A stretch of DNA of 64,000 nt from positions 372,001-436,000 of the forward strand of contig FOHD01000001.1 in NCBI GenBank assembly GCA_900111695.1, read 5' to 3'. Source of the DNA: Olsenella sp. KH3B4. Lineage in GTDB: Bacteria > Actinomycetota > Coriobacteriia > Coriobacteriales > Atopobiaceae. Positions 8,461 to 16,630 of the stretch are shown in pieces. The translations under genes and the position numbers were made by a program. Within the stretch, counting starts at the first letter, position 1, and each line of letters begins with the position of its first letter. Below the pieces are notes generated by a model that saw only the letters and a list, made by a program, of their open reading frames with translations, had not been told where the DNA came from and searched no databases.

Positions 8461-8561
8461 AAAACTGCGACTTAATTGCAGTCGTGCGAAGGGTGTGCCG
8501 AGAAGAACCGCAGGTAGAACGCTTGGTCCTTCTCGGCACACTGCAATTAAGCCGCAGTTTT
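8461..8561. repeat. Long imperfect inverted repeat between convergent genes
   Basis: AAAACTGCGACTTAATTGCAG (8461-8481) is mirrored by CTGCAATTAAGCCGCAGTTTT (8541-8561), and the inner TGTGCCGAGAAG (8494-8505) by CTTCTCGGCACA (8529-8540). The left arm has a 12-base insertion (8482-8493). Both ends run into TTTT on their own strand, so it may act as a bidirectional terminator for the 102-aa gene and the hydrogenase. The flanking 8350-8460 and 8562-8642 are GC-rich and hold no gene. Confidence 0.7.
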
Positions 8562-8642
8562 GGTTTCGCGCAGCGCTGGACGGCCGAGACGGGCGGGCGG
8601 ACGGACGAGACGCGCGCCCCCGGTCGCGGCGCCCCGGAGGCG

Positions 8643-10238
8643 CTACTTCTCGTCCACCGGACACTGGGCCTCGAAAGTCTCCTCAACCTCGGTATCCACG
8701 CCATCTTCCTCGGCAAGCGCCGGGATGAGCACGCGGTACGCGTTCTCGGTAGCGTTCTCGTGCGGAGACCGCTTGGCGTAGCGCTTGACTGCCGCAGCAG
8801 ACTTGTTGATTGCCTGCAACGTGCCAGCTCCAGCCACGCAGCCACCCGGGCACGCCATGCCTTCAAGCAGGTAGCCAGGGTACTTGCCACGTACGGCGTC
8901 CTTCATCATCTTGCGGCAGTCCTCGAGGCCCTCCGCATTCGCCACATTGACCTCGCGATCGGGGTAGCGACGGTGAATGGCGTTGACCACGGCCGTGGCC
9001 ACGCCTCCCGCCACGGCAAAGCCGCGACCGTCGGCAGACGCAACGTCGAAGTCGCTCTTGTTGTCGTCGGCCAGAGAGAGATAGTCGATCTGCTTGGCCT
9101 CCATCATGCCCGCCATCTCCTCGAAGGTGAGCACGAAGTCCACCTCGCTCCTGATGGACTTGCGCATGGCCTCGAGCTTCTTGGCGGCGCAGGGCCCCAC
9201 AAAGACGATCTTGGCGTGGGGGTGCTGGGTGCGAATCATGCGCGCCGTGAGCGTCATGGGCGTGAGAGCCATGGAGATGCAGTTGGCGTACTTGGGGAAC
9301 TCCTTCTTGGCCATGACCGACCACGCGGGGCAGCACGACGTGCCCATGAAGGGGAGCTTGTCGGGGACCTCGTTCATGAAGTCCTCGGCCTCCTGGATGG
9401 TACAGAGGTCCGCTCCAAGCGCGACCTCCTCAACGCCAGAGAAGCCCAGCTGGTGGAAGGCCTCACGCAGCTTGCCCACATTGCCCTTGCCGCCAAACTG
9501 GCCGACAAACGCCGGCGCCACGGCAGCAATGACCTCGTCGCCTGCGTTGATGGCCTGGATGACCTGGAAGATCTGGCTCTTATCGGCAATGGCGCCAAAT
9601 GGGCAGTTGATGAGGCACTGTCCGCAGGAGACGCACTTCTCGTAGTCAATCTCCGCACGACCGTGCTCGTCGGAGCAAATGGCCTTCATGCCGCAGGCCG
9701 AGGCGCAGGGCCGCTCCTTGTGGAGAATGGCGTGGTAGGGGCACACCTTGGCGCACTGGCCACAGTGGATGCACTTCTCCTGGTCGATGTGGGCCTTCTT
9801 GTCCACAAACGTGATGGCGCCCTTGGGGCATATCTCGCGGCAGGGGTGCGCCAGGCAGCCCTGGCACATGTTGGTCACGCGATAGACGTTGTCCTCGCAG
9901 GCGTTGCAGGCAAATTTGATGATGTTGATGAGAGGCGGCTGGTAGTAGGTCTCGGGCTTTGACGCCTCGGCAAGGCCATCGGAGAGCTGCTCGGGACGGT
10001 CGACGCCCTGCAGGGGAAGGCCCAGCGTGAGGCGGATGCGCTCGCCCACGATGGCGCGCTCGAGGAATACGCTCTCACGGTAGGTTGCTACGTCGCCGGG
10101 AATGATCTTGTACGGCAGCTCGTCGAGCTTCTTCGCCTCGTCTTCCCCGCCCTCGTACGCAATCTTCGCCACCTCGCAGAAGACATTGCGCCTGATCTCG
10201 GTCAGGTTGGTGTACACGCCACGCATGGTGTCAGCCAT
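8643..10238 (-). CDS. Monomeric [FeFe]-hydrogenase, group B
   Basis: The 531-residue protein has an N-terminal cysteine-rich region (CNAC, CQGCLAHPCREICP), two bacterial ferredoxin-like 4Fe-4S motifs (CIHCGQCAKVCP and CVSCGQCLINCP) and then the H-cluster domain. H-cluster motifs are TSCCPAW (L1), GPCAAKK (L2) and MACPGGCVAGAG (L3). These L1-L3 variants and the N-terminal clusters match the group B1/B3 hydrogenases, which probably exchange electrons between ferredoxin and H2 in fermenters. ATG at 10238 follows AGAGGA; the upstream in-frame extension was rejected. No maturases HydE/F/G are encoded in the window. Physiological direction is not established for this group. Confidence 0.9.
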   Translation of the reverse strand: MADTMRGVYTNLTEIRRNVFCEVAKIAYEGGEDEAKKLDELPYKIIPGDVATYRESVFLERAIVGERIRLTLGLPLQGVDRPEQLSDGLAEASKPETYYQPPLINIIKFACNACEDNVYRVTNMCQGCLAHPCREICPKGAITFVDKKAHIDQEKCIHCGQCAKVCPYHAILHKERPCASACGMKAICSDEHGRAEIDYEKCVSCGQCLINCPFGAIADKSQIFQVIQAINAGDEVIAAVAPAFVGQFGGKGNVGKLREAFHQLGFSGVEEVALGADLCTIQEAEDFMNEVPDKLPFMGTSCCPAWSVMAKKEFPKYANCISMALTPMTLTARMIRTQHPHAKIVFVGPCAAKKLEAMRKSIRSEVDFVLTFEEMAGMMEAKQIDYLSLADDNKSDFDVASADGRGFAVAGGVATAVVNAIHRRYPDREVNVANAEGLEDCRKMMKDAVRGKYPGYLLEGMACPGGCVAGAGTLQAINKSAAAVKRYAKRSPHENATENAYRVLIPALAEEDGVDTEVEETFEAQCPVDEK

Positions 10239-10386
10239 CGGCGAATCCTCTCGCTTCTTTTCTGTTCTACGCGCCGCACTGCAAACGGCGTCCCCTTCAT
10301 CAACAGTATCGCGCAACCGTGCTTGCGCTGCATGAGTCGAAATGGCGTTGCAAGCGGGCGCACAGCCCCAGTCGCGCAACTCCCAG

Positions 10387-11277
10387 CTACGCTCGGAACC
10401 TTTGCGGCATCTCGGTGCGGAGAAGCACGTGCGCGCCGGTCACCGGATGGTCGAACTCCTCCTCCAGCGCATGCAGCATGAGACCGCGCGCATCGCGGGC
10501 GCCGCCGTAGAGCACGTCCCCCATGATGGGAAAGCCCACAGACGAGAGGTGCACGCGAATCTGATGGCGCCGGCCCGTGCCCAGCTCGACGAGAAGGAGC
10601 GTGCTTGCCGACCTTCGCTCGAGCACGCGCACCCGTGTGAGGGCGGACTGGCCCTGCCCTGGACGGCACACGCGCATGCGGCGCGCGTCGTGACGGTCTC
10701 GGCCGATGGGCCTCTCTATGGTAGTCGCATCCTGCGGAAAGCTGCCGGCAACCTCGGCAAGGTAGCGCTTGCGCATGGCGTGACCGGCGACAAGCGCGTC
10801 AAACGCCGGCTGGTACTCCTCGGAGAGCGAGAAGAGCACAATGCCCGTGGTATCGACGTCCAGGCGCTGCACCGCCTGGGGGATGGCCGCCACACCCTGG
10901 CGCGCAAGCGAGACGCGCACGCGGTCTGTGAGCGTGGGGGTACCGGTACCGTCCCCATGCACTAGGATGCCCGCGGGCTTCTCGGCAGCAAGGCAAACGG
11001 AGTCCTGGTAGATGATGGTGGCAGGAGGAACGTCCAACACTGCGGGGGTAACCGCAGAGCGCACAAGGGCAACGGTCACCGTATCGCCCGCCAAAAGCCG
11101 TGACGGTGGTGCGAGCATCTCTCCGTCACGCGAAAGCTCGCCGCGCTGGAACGCGCGGGCAGCGGAGCGACGCGACATGCCCGTGTCCAAGGCCACATCA
11201 AGCGCCGAGCAGGCCTCGGGCACGCGGAACTCAAGCCGCGTGGCATCGCCCTTCTCGCCGAGAAACTCGCAACGCAC
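10387..11277 (-). CDS. RluA-family pseudouridine synthase
   Basis: The 296-residue protein has an S4-like N-terminal region followed by the RluA/RluD catalytic domain. The signature is QRLDVDTTGIVLF, where the aspartate is the catalytic nucleophile, with EKPAGILVHGDG before it and GRRHQIRVHL after it. It should convert uridine to pseudouridine in rRNA or tRNA; which site cannot be decided. HRLD is replaced by QRLD and TSG by TTG, both tolerated in the family. It is transcribed toward the hydrogenase, 148 bases apart. Confidence 0.88.
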   Translation of the reverse strand: MRCEFLGEKGDATRLEFRVPEACSALDVALDTGMSRRSAARAFQRGELSRDGEMLAPPSRLLAGDTVTVALVRSAVTPAVLDVPPATIIYQDSVCLAAEKPAGILVHGDGTGTPTLTDRVRVSLARQGVAAIPQAVQRLDVDTTGIVLFSLSEEYQPAFDALVAGHAMRKRYLAEVAGSFPQDATTIERPIGRDRHDARRMRVCRPGQGQSALTRVRVLERRSASTLLLVELGTGRRHQIRVHLSSVGFPIMGDVLYGGARDARGLMLHALEEEFDHPVTGAHVLLRTEMPQRFRA

Positions 11278-11312
11278 GAACTACCTCCAGCCTCGCCGCG
11301 CCAAAGCGCTAC

Positions 11313-11609
11313 TCACGCAAAGCGGCGCCGCAGGTCACCCGCACTCCACTCGACGTCGAAGACCGTCACGACGCCGACCTCCTCGTCAAAGAGATAATAG
11401 AGCGTGAACGGTGTGTCGGAAACTTGAAGAAACCTGCACGGAAAGGGAGGGCGTGCGGCAGGATACGATGGATCGTACGCTTTGCCGATCAAAGGATACG
11501 CGCCGAGAAGTTCAACGGTTTCCTCAATCCTTCTCATCACGCGTTCGAGAGTCACATTTTCGAGAAGGAAACTCTCCGCGTGTTGGGTGAGCAGCACCTC
11601 GCACGACAT
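11313..11609 (-). CDS. Putative ParE/RelE-like toxin of a type II toxin-antitoxin pair
   Basis: This 98-residue protein (MSCEVLLTQHAESFLLENVT...) follows the antitoxin gene with only four bases between stop and start, the usual TA layout. The helical start, the LGAYPLIGKAYDPSYPA loop, FRFLQV-like strand (CRFLQVSDTPFTLYYLFDEE) and the VVTVFDVEW ending match the RelE/ParE fold. Predicted targets would be gyrase or ribosome-bound mRNA. Translation is probably coupled to the antitoxin. The longer in-frame extension upstream was rejected because it overlaps the antitoxin gene. Confidence 0.75.
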   Translation of the reverse strand: MSCEVLLTQHAESFLLENVTLERVMRRIEETVELLGAYPLIGKAYDPSYPAARPPFPCRFLQVSDTPFTLYYLFDEEVGVVTVFDVEWSAGDLRRRFA

Positions 11610-11613
11610 GGCG

Positions 11614-11901
11614 CTACCAGCCGCGCTTGGAGCGAATGCGGGCGAAGGCATCTTGCGCGGGGGCCGCCTTGCCATCAAGAACGTCCTGGTATCCCTGCAT
11701 GAGACCGTCGTACACTGCCATTTCGCGAGTGCGGAGCTCCTCCTTGGCAGAAACCATGCGATCGAAAGCGTCCGCGTCCATGACCACCACGGCAGACTTG
11801 CCGTTTCTGGTGAGGTACAGAGGCTCCCCCGTCTTCTCAAGCTCGGATATTGTCTCGCTTTGGTGCCTGTTGAACTCGCTAAGCGACGTCATCGCCGGCA
11901 T
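11614..11901 (-). CDS. Phd/YefM-family antitoxin
   Basis: The 95-residue protein begins with the Phd/YefM fold: MPAMTSLSEFNRHQSETISE, then EPLYLTRNGKSAVVVMDADAFDRM, which is the beta-hairpin and helix used for dimerisation and operator binding. The C-terminal tail would wrap the toxin. AGGAGG sits six bases before the ATG. The pair most likely represses its own promoter in the 11902-12000 gap. Confidence 0.85.
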   Translation of the reverse strand: MPAMTSLSEFNRHQSETISELEKTGEPLYLTRNGKSAVVVMDADAFDRMVSAKEELRTREMAVYDGLMQGYQDVLDGKAAPAQDAFARIRSKRGW

Positions 11902-12001
11902 GCCGAGCCTCCTCTCGATGGGTTCGCATGTATTTTACTGCAAATATCATGTGAAACGGCAAGCAAAGAGGAAGCTCAGACCGGCATCGTCCAGCGCGAC
12001 C

Positions 12002-12640
12002 CTACCCCCGGACGATGGCAGCCGCCTCACGCGAGAGTTCGCAGATGCGGTCGAACTCACCGGCGCGAATCATGGCCGGTTTGCACATCCAGGTGCCCCC
12101 GCAAGCAATGATGGCAGGGTCAGCGAGGTAGTCCTTGAGGTTCTCGGCGTTCACCCCGCCCGTGGGCATGAAGCGGTGACCCACAAAGACCGAGGCCAAG
12201 GCACGGATGGTGGAAAGACCGCCGTACTGTGCCGCCGGGAAGAACTTGGTGACCTCCACGCCCTCGTTGACCAGCGCCGTGACCTCGGTGGGCGTGACGC
12301 CGGCAGGAATCACGGGCACCTGGTGTGAGAGGCACCAGCGAACAACGCCCAGGTCGTAGCCGGGAGAGACCACAAAGCGGGCGCCAGCGTCAACGGCGCA
12401 CCTGGCCTGCTCCTCGTTGAGGACCGTGCCCGAACCCACAAGGACGTCCGGGCACTCATTGGCGATGGCGCGGATGGAGTCGGCCGCAGCGGCAGTGCGG
12501 AAAGTGACCTCAGCCGCGGGAAGTCCGCCCTCGGCAAGTGCCTTTCCAAGCGGCACCGCGTCCTCCGAACGATCGAGCACGACCACGGGCACAACGCCGA
12601 CCTGCTCAACGCTCTGATAGAAACCATCCATGTAACTCAT
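12002..12640 (-). CDS. eda: KDPG aldolase (2-dehydro-3-deoxy-phosphogluconate / KHG aldolase)
   Basis: The 212-residue class I aldolase cleaves 2-keto-3-deoxy-6-phosphogluconate to pyruvate and glyceraldehyde 3-phosphate. The Schiff-base lysine is K132 in VTKFFPA and the catalytic glutamate E44 in AEVTFRT, the same spacing as in E. coli Eda. GSGTVL and PTGGVN phosphate-binding segments are intact. It lies 25 bases downstream of kdgK in the same orientation, so the two form one operon that completes the hexuronate route whose upper part is encoded at 30.9-35.1 kb. Confidence 0.95.
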   Translation of the reverse strand: MSYMDGFYQSVEQVGVVPVVVLDRSEDAVPLGKALAEGGLPAAEVTFRTAAAADSIRAIANECPDVLVGSGTVLNEEQARCAVDAGARFVVSPGYDLGVVRWCLSHQVPVIPAGVTPTEVTALVNEGVEVTKFFPAAQYGGLSTIRALASVFVGHRFMPTGGVNAENLKDYLADPAIIACGGTWMCKPAMIRAGEFDRICELSREAAAIVRG

Positions 12641-12665
12641 GAGAATCCCCCTTATGGCAAAGGCC

Positions 12666-13697
12666 CTAGCGACTTACGCGCAGGGCAGCGCCGCTTTTTG
12701 CAACAGACTCGATATCGCCAACACTCACCAGGTTGGAGTCACCACGGACGGTAAGCTTGAGGACACTCGCCGCAATCGCGTACTCCCCTGCTCGATCGAG
12801 GTCGAACCCATGAAGCAGCGCGTGAAGAAGGCCTGCGCCATACGCATCGCCCGCTGCAACACCCTCGAGCACGTGAACGTGGTGGATGGACGAGAAGTGC
12901 GCCTGGCCGTCGGTGTAGATGAGCGACATCCAGTCGGAGTCCTCGACGGAGCGGATGTCACGAACGATCGAGGCGACCATCTTGCAGCCGTAGCGCTCGC
13001 AGACGTCAGCGGCTATCTGCACGTAGGCGTCGCGTTCCTCGATACCCGTGGCAAGCGAACCGGAGCCGTGGGAGATGCCGAGACACGCCTCGGCATCCTC
13101 GTCATTCGAGATGCAGATGTCAACGAGGGGCAGAAGGCGCTTCATTACCTCGCGCGCACGCTCGGGAGACCAAAGGCGCCCGCGGTAGTTGAGGTCGCAG
13201 ACCGTGGTGATGTTGCGCTCACGGCAGGCAGTAAGGGCTTCCTCACAGGCTGCGGCCATCTCGGGAGACACGGCAGGGGTGACCCCGGAGACATAGAAGA
13301 CACCGACGCCCTCGAGAATCGAGTCCCAGTCGAAGACCGAACGAGAGGCAAGGTTCATGGCGGAGTACTTGCGGTCGTAGACGCAGCCGTTGGGCCTCAC
13401 CGACGCGCCCAGCTCGAAGTAATAGGTGCCAAGGCGATCACCCGTGCGGACCACGCGACTCACGTCCACGCCGTAGGCAGCAAGGCTGCGCAGCGCGCAG
13501 TCGCCTATACGGTTCTCCGGCACAACCGAAACATACGCCGCGTTGTCACCCTGATACGCAAGGGAGAGCGCGACGTTCGCCTCGGCGCCGCCGTAGCGAA
13601 CGTCCATGCTCGTGGCCTGCTCCAGTCGCAGGTGATCAGGTGGTGAGAGACGCATCATGATCTCGCCAAACGTCAAGACCTTGGTTGTTGAATCCAT
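12666..13697 (-). CDS. kdgK: 2-keto-3-deoxygluconate kinase, PfkB family
   Basis: The 343-residue sugar kinase has the PfkB N-terminal glycine pair region (FGEIMMRLSPPDH, RYGGAEANVALSLA) and the C-terminal signature GVAAGDAYGAGLLHAL with the catalytic aspartate in GDAY. Position directly before eda identifies the substrate as KDG, phosphorylated to KDPG. ATG at 13697 is preferred to an in-frame GTG six bases earlier because AGGAGG lies seven bases before the ATG. A palindrome overlapping the promoter region (13719-13732) and a divergent GntR gene suggest induction by a hexuronate-derived metabolite. Confidence 0.9.
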   Translation of the reverse strand: MDSTTKVLTFGEIMMRLSPPDHLRLEQATSMDVRYGGAEANVALSLAYQGDNAAYVSVVPENRIGDCALRSLAAYGVDVSRVVRTGDRLGTYYFELGASVRPNGCVYDRKYSAMNLASRSVFDWDSILEGVGVFYVSGVTPAVSPEMAAACEEALTACRERNITTVCDLNYRGRLWSPERAREVMKRLLPLVDICISNDEDAEACLGISHGSGSLATGIEERDAYVQIAADVCERYGCKMVASIVRDIRSVEDSDWMSLIYTDGQAHFSSIHHVHVLEGVAAGDAYGAGLLHALLHGFDLDRAGEYAIAASVLKLTVRGDSNLVSVGDIESVAKSGAALRVSR

Positions 13698-13718
13698 GGC
13701 CACTCCTCCTTTGAGTAA

Positions 13719-13732
13719 TTTAGCATGCTAGT
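13719..13732. promoter_or_regulatory. Putative GntR operator upstream of kdgK
   Basis: TTTAGCATGCTAGT contains the 10-bp palindrome TAGCATGCTA. By hand it matches ACTAGTATACTAGT (the perfect site upstream of uxuB) at 10 of 14 positions. It lies 22 bases before the kdgK start. Confidence 0.5.
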
Positions 13733-13848
13733 TATGCCTGTGATCTTCTCGCCTTGGATATGAGAAGTCAAGGCGTTACGTGGTGTTTTCGCAAGTGAAT
13801 TCCAAATATCGGCAAACGCGCATCCCCAGTGGTTGCCGTGATTCTGGC

Positions 13849-13884
13849 TTAACTTACATTCCAGTTAATGAGTAATATGCTAGC
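13849..13884 (+). promoter_or_regulatory. Putative promoter and overlapping operator of the GntR gene
   Basis: TTAACT (13849-13854) and TAATAT (13873-13878) are separated by 18 bases. AGTAATATGCTAGC (13871-13884) overlaps the -10 and matches the uxuB operator at 10 of 14 positions, consistent with autoregulation. Confidence 0.45.
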
Positions 13885-13912
13885 CACCACACTCAAGCCC
13901 AAGGAGAAGCGG

Positions 13913-14599
13913 ATGCCAGACAGTACCGACCAGGACCAACAGGCCGAGCTCGCCTATGGCGCACTGAGGCGCGGCATCATGGAGTTTCGCTTTGCCCCGG
14001 GAGAACGGCTCTCCCCCACCGCGATACGCGAGCGCCTTGGAGTCGGACGCACCCCCGTCCGCGAGGCGATCGTGCGCCTGCGCCAGGAGGGGCTCGTTGT
14101 CACACGCCCAAAGAGCGGCTCGTACGTGGCCTTGGTCGACCTCGATGCCGCGGAGTGCGCGCGCTTCCTAAGGTCGAACACCGAGCGCGCGGTTGTTGTG
14201 GAGTGCTGCTCACGCGCAGGCGAGAAGGACATCGCCTCTCTGCGAAAACTCCTCGACAACCAGGAGCGCGCCATGAAGGCACACGATCAGAGGACGTTCT
14301 TTGACGCAGACAACCGCATGCATGAAGAGCTCTATACCATTGCAGGAAGGCGTCGCGCCTGGGCGTGGCTTGAGGAAACCAACCTCGACCTCGAGCGGTA
14401 TCGCTGGCTGCACGTTCAAACGCGAGGCATGGGCTGGGGCTCCATCCTCGCCGAACACCAAGAGCTAGTCGAGGCCATCGCTAAGAAGGATCCCGAGGAA
14501 GCGTCCTACGTCACGGTCCACCACCTTCACGTGATGCTCGACGAGCGCAACGAGGTCACTGCTGCTTTTCCCGGCTATTTTGTTCAGGGACCGCACTAG
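13913..14599 (+). CDS. GntR-family (FadR/FCD subfamily) regulator of the KDG operon
   Basis: The 228-residue protein has an N-terminal GntR winged helix (AYGALRRGIMEFRFAPGERL, then GVGRTPVREAIVRLRQEGLV) and a C-terminal helical FCD-type ligand domain. The metal/ligand histidines are plausible in DADNRMHEELY, EHQELVEAI and VTVHHLHVM. It is a clear paralogue of the regulator at 35367-36068 (shared FFD-DNR-H and LERYRWL blocks). ATG at 13913 has AAGGAG six bases upstream, preferred to the upstream ATG at 13868, which overlaps the predicted promoter. Divergence from kdgK-eda marks that operon as the target. Confidence 0.88.
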   Translation: MPDSTDQDQQAELAYGALRRGIMEFRFAPGERLSPTAIRERLGVGRTPVREAIVRLRQEGLVVTRPKSGSYVALVDLDAAECARFLRSNTERAVVVECCSRAGEKDIASLRKLLDNQERAMKAHDQRTFFDADNRMHEELYTIAGRRRAWAWLEETNLDLERYRWLHVQTRGMGWGSILAEHQELVEAIAKKDPEEASYVTVHHLHVMLDERNEVTAAFPGYFVQGPH

Positions 14600-14627
14600 C
14601 CGTACTTAATTCGGTAAGAGCCATTCC

Positions 14628-14653
14628 ACGGGGCCCTTTGGGTCCCGTTTTTC
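14628..14653 (+). terminator. Intrinsic terminator of the GntR gene
   Basis: ACGGGGCCC-TTT-GGGTCCCGT followed by a run of T. The stem has one mismatch. Confidence 0.85.
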
Positions 14654-14792
14654 GTGCGTCGAAACTCCCTGCTCTCCCAAATTACGAACGCCAGTTGTCG
14701 AAAAACGCTACGACGTGTGACCTTGTGCTGCGAACTCTCATGCACGACCATACCAATATCCTACTCGCGCACTAGAGATTGAGGAGCATCTC

Positions 14793-14891
14793 ATGGCCAC
14801 CATCTGTCACCGAATGTGTAGCGAAACCAGCACGGCGAAGCAGCTCGCCCGCATCCCCCACTTGGAACGAATACGACACGTCGGAAGGTAG
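14793..14891 (+). CDS. 32-aa upstream ORF with two cysteines, candidate leader peptide
   Basis: A short frame (MATICHRMCSETSTAKQLAR then IPHLERIRHVGR) starts behind a strong GAGGAG ribosome binding site and ends six bases before the ATG of the symporter. The symporter's own GGAAGG site lies inside its last codons, so translation of the two is almost certainly coupled. Cysteines at positions 5 and 9 would make ribosome progress sensitive to Cys-tRNA supply, which fits a cystine-type transporter downstream. The motif AGCATCTCATG occurs at both start codons. Expression and function are inferred; no homologue was checked. Confidence 0.55.
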   Translation: MATICHRMCSETSTAKQLARIPHLERIRHVGR

Positions 14892-14897
14892 CATCTC

Positions 14898-16253
14898 ATG
14901 CAGGTTGATATCACGGCACTCTGGGCACTCGTCGCAACCATTGTGGCGTTCGCCCTTCTCGCCACGCTCAAGCGCCGGTTCAAGGTGGGGTTTGGCGTGC
15001 GCACCCTCATCGCGACCGGACTCGGCATAGTCATTGGCGTCGCGTTTGGCCAGGCCTTCTCGTACTACGCAATCTTTGGCGCCATCTACGCAAACGTGAT
15101 TTCCGCGCTTGTGGTACCGCTCCTCCTCTTTAGCATCATCTCGAGCGTCACCAACCTGGCGGACCTCGTCCACCTCAAGGGCATCGGGGTAAAGTCGGTG
15201 CTCTACCTCGTGCTCAACACGCTCACGGCAACCCTCCTCACGCTGGCAATCGCGCTGCCCCTTGGCGTGGGAACGGGCTTCTCGCTTGACGGCGTCACGT
15301 ACGAGGCCAAGGAGGTCCCCACGGTCACCGACACCATCGTTGGCCTCTTCCCGCAGAACCTCGCCGCCGCGTGGACCAGCAACGCGGTTGTCCCAATCAT
15401 CATTTTTGCAATCATCGTGGCACTGGCGTACAACCGCCTTGCCTCGCAGCGGAAAGATGACGAGAAGGTCGACGTTCGTCCGTTCAAGGCATTTGTCGAT
15501 GCCGGCAACAAGGTGCTGGGCGAGACCGTAAGCTGGGTCGTTGGCTTCACGCCTTACGCCGTGGTGACCCTCATCGGACGCGCCGTTGGACGCGCTGACG
15601 TCACCCAGCTCGTGCCGCTGCTGGGTGTTCTCGCCGTTGCCTATGTGGTTCTCGCCATCCAGTTCTTTGGTTTCGAGTCTGCCTTCGTGGCATGGATTGG
15701 CCGCCTGAGCCCGGTGCGCTTCCTCAAGGGAATGGCCCCCGCAGCGGTCACCGCCTTCACCACGCAGAGCAGCATCGGAACGGTCCCCGTTACCATTCGC
15801 TCGCTCACCCAGAACCTGGGCGTCGACGAGGACGTGGCAAGCTTCACGGCCGGCCTTGGCGCGAACCTTGGTATGCCCGGCTGCGCCGGTATGTGGCCAA
15901 CGCTCGTGTCGGTTTTTGCAATCAACGCGCTTGGCATCCCCTTCACGCCGGTCCAGTACGCCTTCCTCGTCCTGCTCACGCTGGTTGTCTCCATTGGCAC
16001 CGTGGGCGTGCCGGGAACGGCAACCATCACCGCCACGGCGCTCCTGGCCGCGCTGGGGCTTCCCGTGGAGACCATCGCCCTTGTGGCGCCCATCTCCTCC
16101 ATCGTCGACATGGGCCGCACGGCGACCAACGTGCTGGGCGCGGCAGAGGCCTCGCTGCTTGTTGCGGCAGGCGAGGGCCTGGTAGACCACAGCGTCTACG
16201 ACGGCGAGGATTCGTTTGGACTCAAGAACACGAGTCAGGCAAGCGCGGCGTAG
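14898..16253 (+). CDS. Dicarboxylate/amino acid:cation symporter (DAACS family, TcyP-like)
   Basis: The 451-residue polytopic membrane protein has the sodium:dicarboxylate symporter fold: about eight membrane helices plus two re-entrant loops. Diagnostic segments are ANVISALVVPLLLFSIISSV, TTQSSIGTVPVTI (the serine-rich hairpin loop 1), LGANLGMPGCAGM (helix 7 cation site) and VPGTATITATALLAALGLP (hairpin 2). TTQSS..TVPVTI and NLGMPGCAGMWPTL are closer to L-cystine symporters of the TcyP type than to GltP/DctA. The two-cysteine upstream ORF supports cystine as substrate, but dicarboxylates or glutamate remain possible. It is transcribed as a single-gene unit ended by a hairpin at 16277-16311. 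Confidence 0.85.
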   Translation: MQVDITALWALVATIVAFALLATLKRRFKVGFGVRTLIATGLGIVIGVAFGQAFSYYAIFGAIYANVISALVVPLLLFSIISSVTNLADLVHLKGIGVKSVLYLVLNTLTATLLTLAIALPLGVGTGFSLDGVTYEAKEVPTVTDTIVGLFPQNLAAAWTSNAVVPIIIFAIIVALAYNRLASQRKDDEKVDVRPFKAFVDAGNKVLGETVSWVVGFTPYAVVTLIGRAVGRADVTQLVPLLGVLAVAYVVLAIQFFGFESAFVAWIGRLSPVRFLKGMAPAAVTAFTTQSSIGTVPVTIRSLTQNLGVDEDVASFTAGLGANLGMPGCAGMWPTLVSVFAINALGIPFTPVQYAFLVLLTLVVSIGTVGVPGTATITATALLAALGLPVETIALVAPISSIVDMGRTATNVLGAAEASLLVAAGEGLVDHSVYDGEDSFGLKNTSQASAA

Positions 16254-16276
16254 CGCTTCTGTGACAGCGTCTCCGC

Positions 16277-16311
16277 GGGCTCCCCGGTGCCGCATGGGCA
16301 TTGGGGAGCCC
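16277..16311 (+). terminator. Terminator-like hairpin after the symporter
   Basis: GGGCTCCCC pairs with GGGGAGCCC, with further inner pairing. Only a weak T tract (CTGGTTTGTG) follows. Confidence 0.6.
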
Positions 16312-16421
16312 TGGTTTGTGTGCCCCACTTTGCCTAGCCACTCGTGGCCCACGGGCTGTTGGGCGAGCGTTGGATGCGGGGCAAGAGCCGTGCCGACTCG
16401 ATGTTGCCTTACTGGCAAGGA

Positions 16422-16497
16422 TTTATTGCGCGATATTCCGAGAAATCCTAACAGCAACTGGGAGAATGTCATTCTTAGAAGAAATAACGTTCAATAA
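16422..16497. repeat. Weak inverted-repeat element
   Basis: TATTGCGCGATATT at the left and, inverted, AATAACGTTCAATA at the right enclose AACAGCAACTGGGAGAATG. That interior resembles the centre of the dyad at 55692-55779 (AACAGC...CAACTGGG). It may be a degenerate member of the same family as 37103-37187. The rest of the 16312-16612 gap holds a second hairpin (16502-16543, GGCAATAGGC/GCCTATTGGCC) but no gene. Confidence 0.35.
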
Positions 16498-16612
16498 TTG
16501 AGAGGCAATAGGCCTTCGGGACTGAAAAGCCCTGCCTATTGGCCGCAAACTCCAGCCGATGGGATGAGAACCCCCGTGCCTACCGTCTCGCCCGTCCGCA
16601 GGCACAAGCGCC

Positions 16613-16630
16613 GCTTACAGATTTGTAAGC
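16613..16630. promoter_or_regulatory. Perfect palindrome upstream of the efflux operon
   Basis: GCTTACA-GATT-TGTAAGC is a perfect 7-bp dyad 143 bases before the adaptor start. Its form suits a TetR- or MarR-type operator controlling the MacAB-like operon. No regulator gene is adjacent. Confidence 0.45.

Noticed and set aside
14772..16472. A 566-codon minus-strand frame opposite the symporter
   Set aside because: Antisense to a clear membrane transporter; composition (H, R, G, E) is that of a shadow frame.
16502..16570. Riboswitch upstream of the MacAB-like operon
   Set aside because: There is a stem-loop, but no match to the remembered cores of TPP, cobalamin, SAM, c-di-GMP, fluoride or preQ1 riboswitches.
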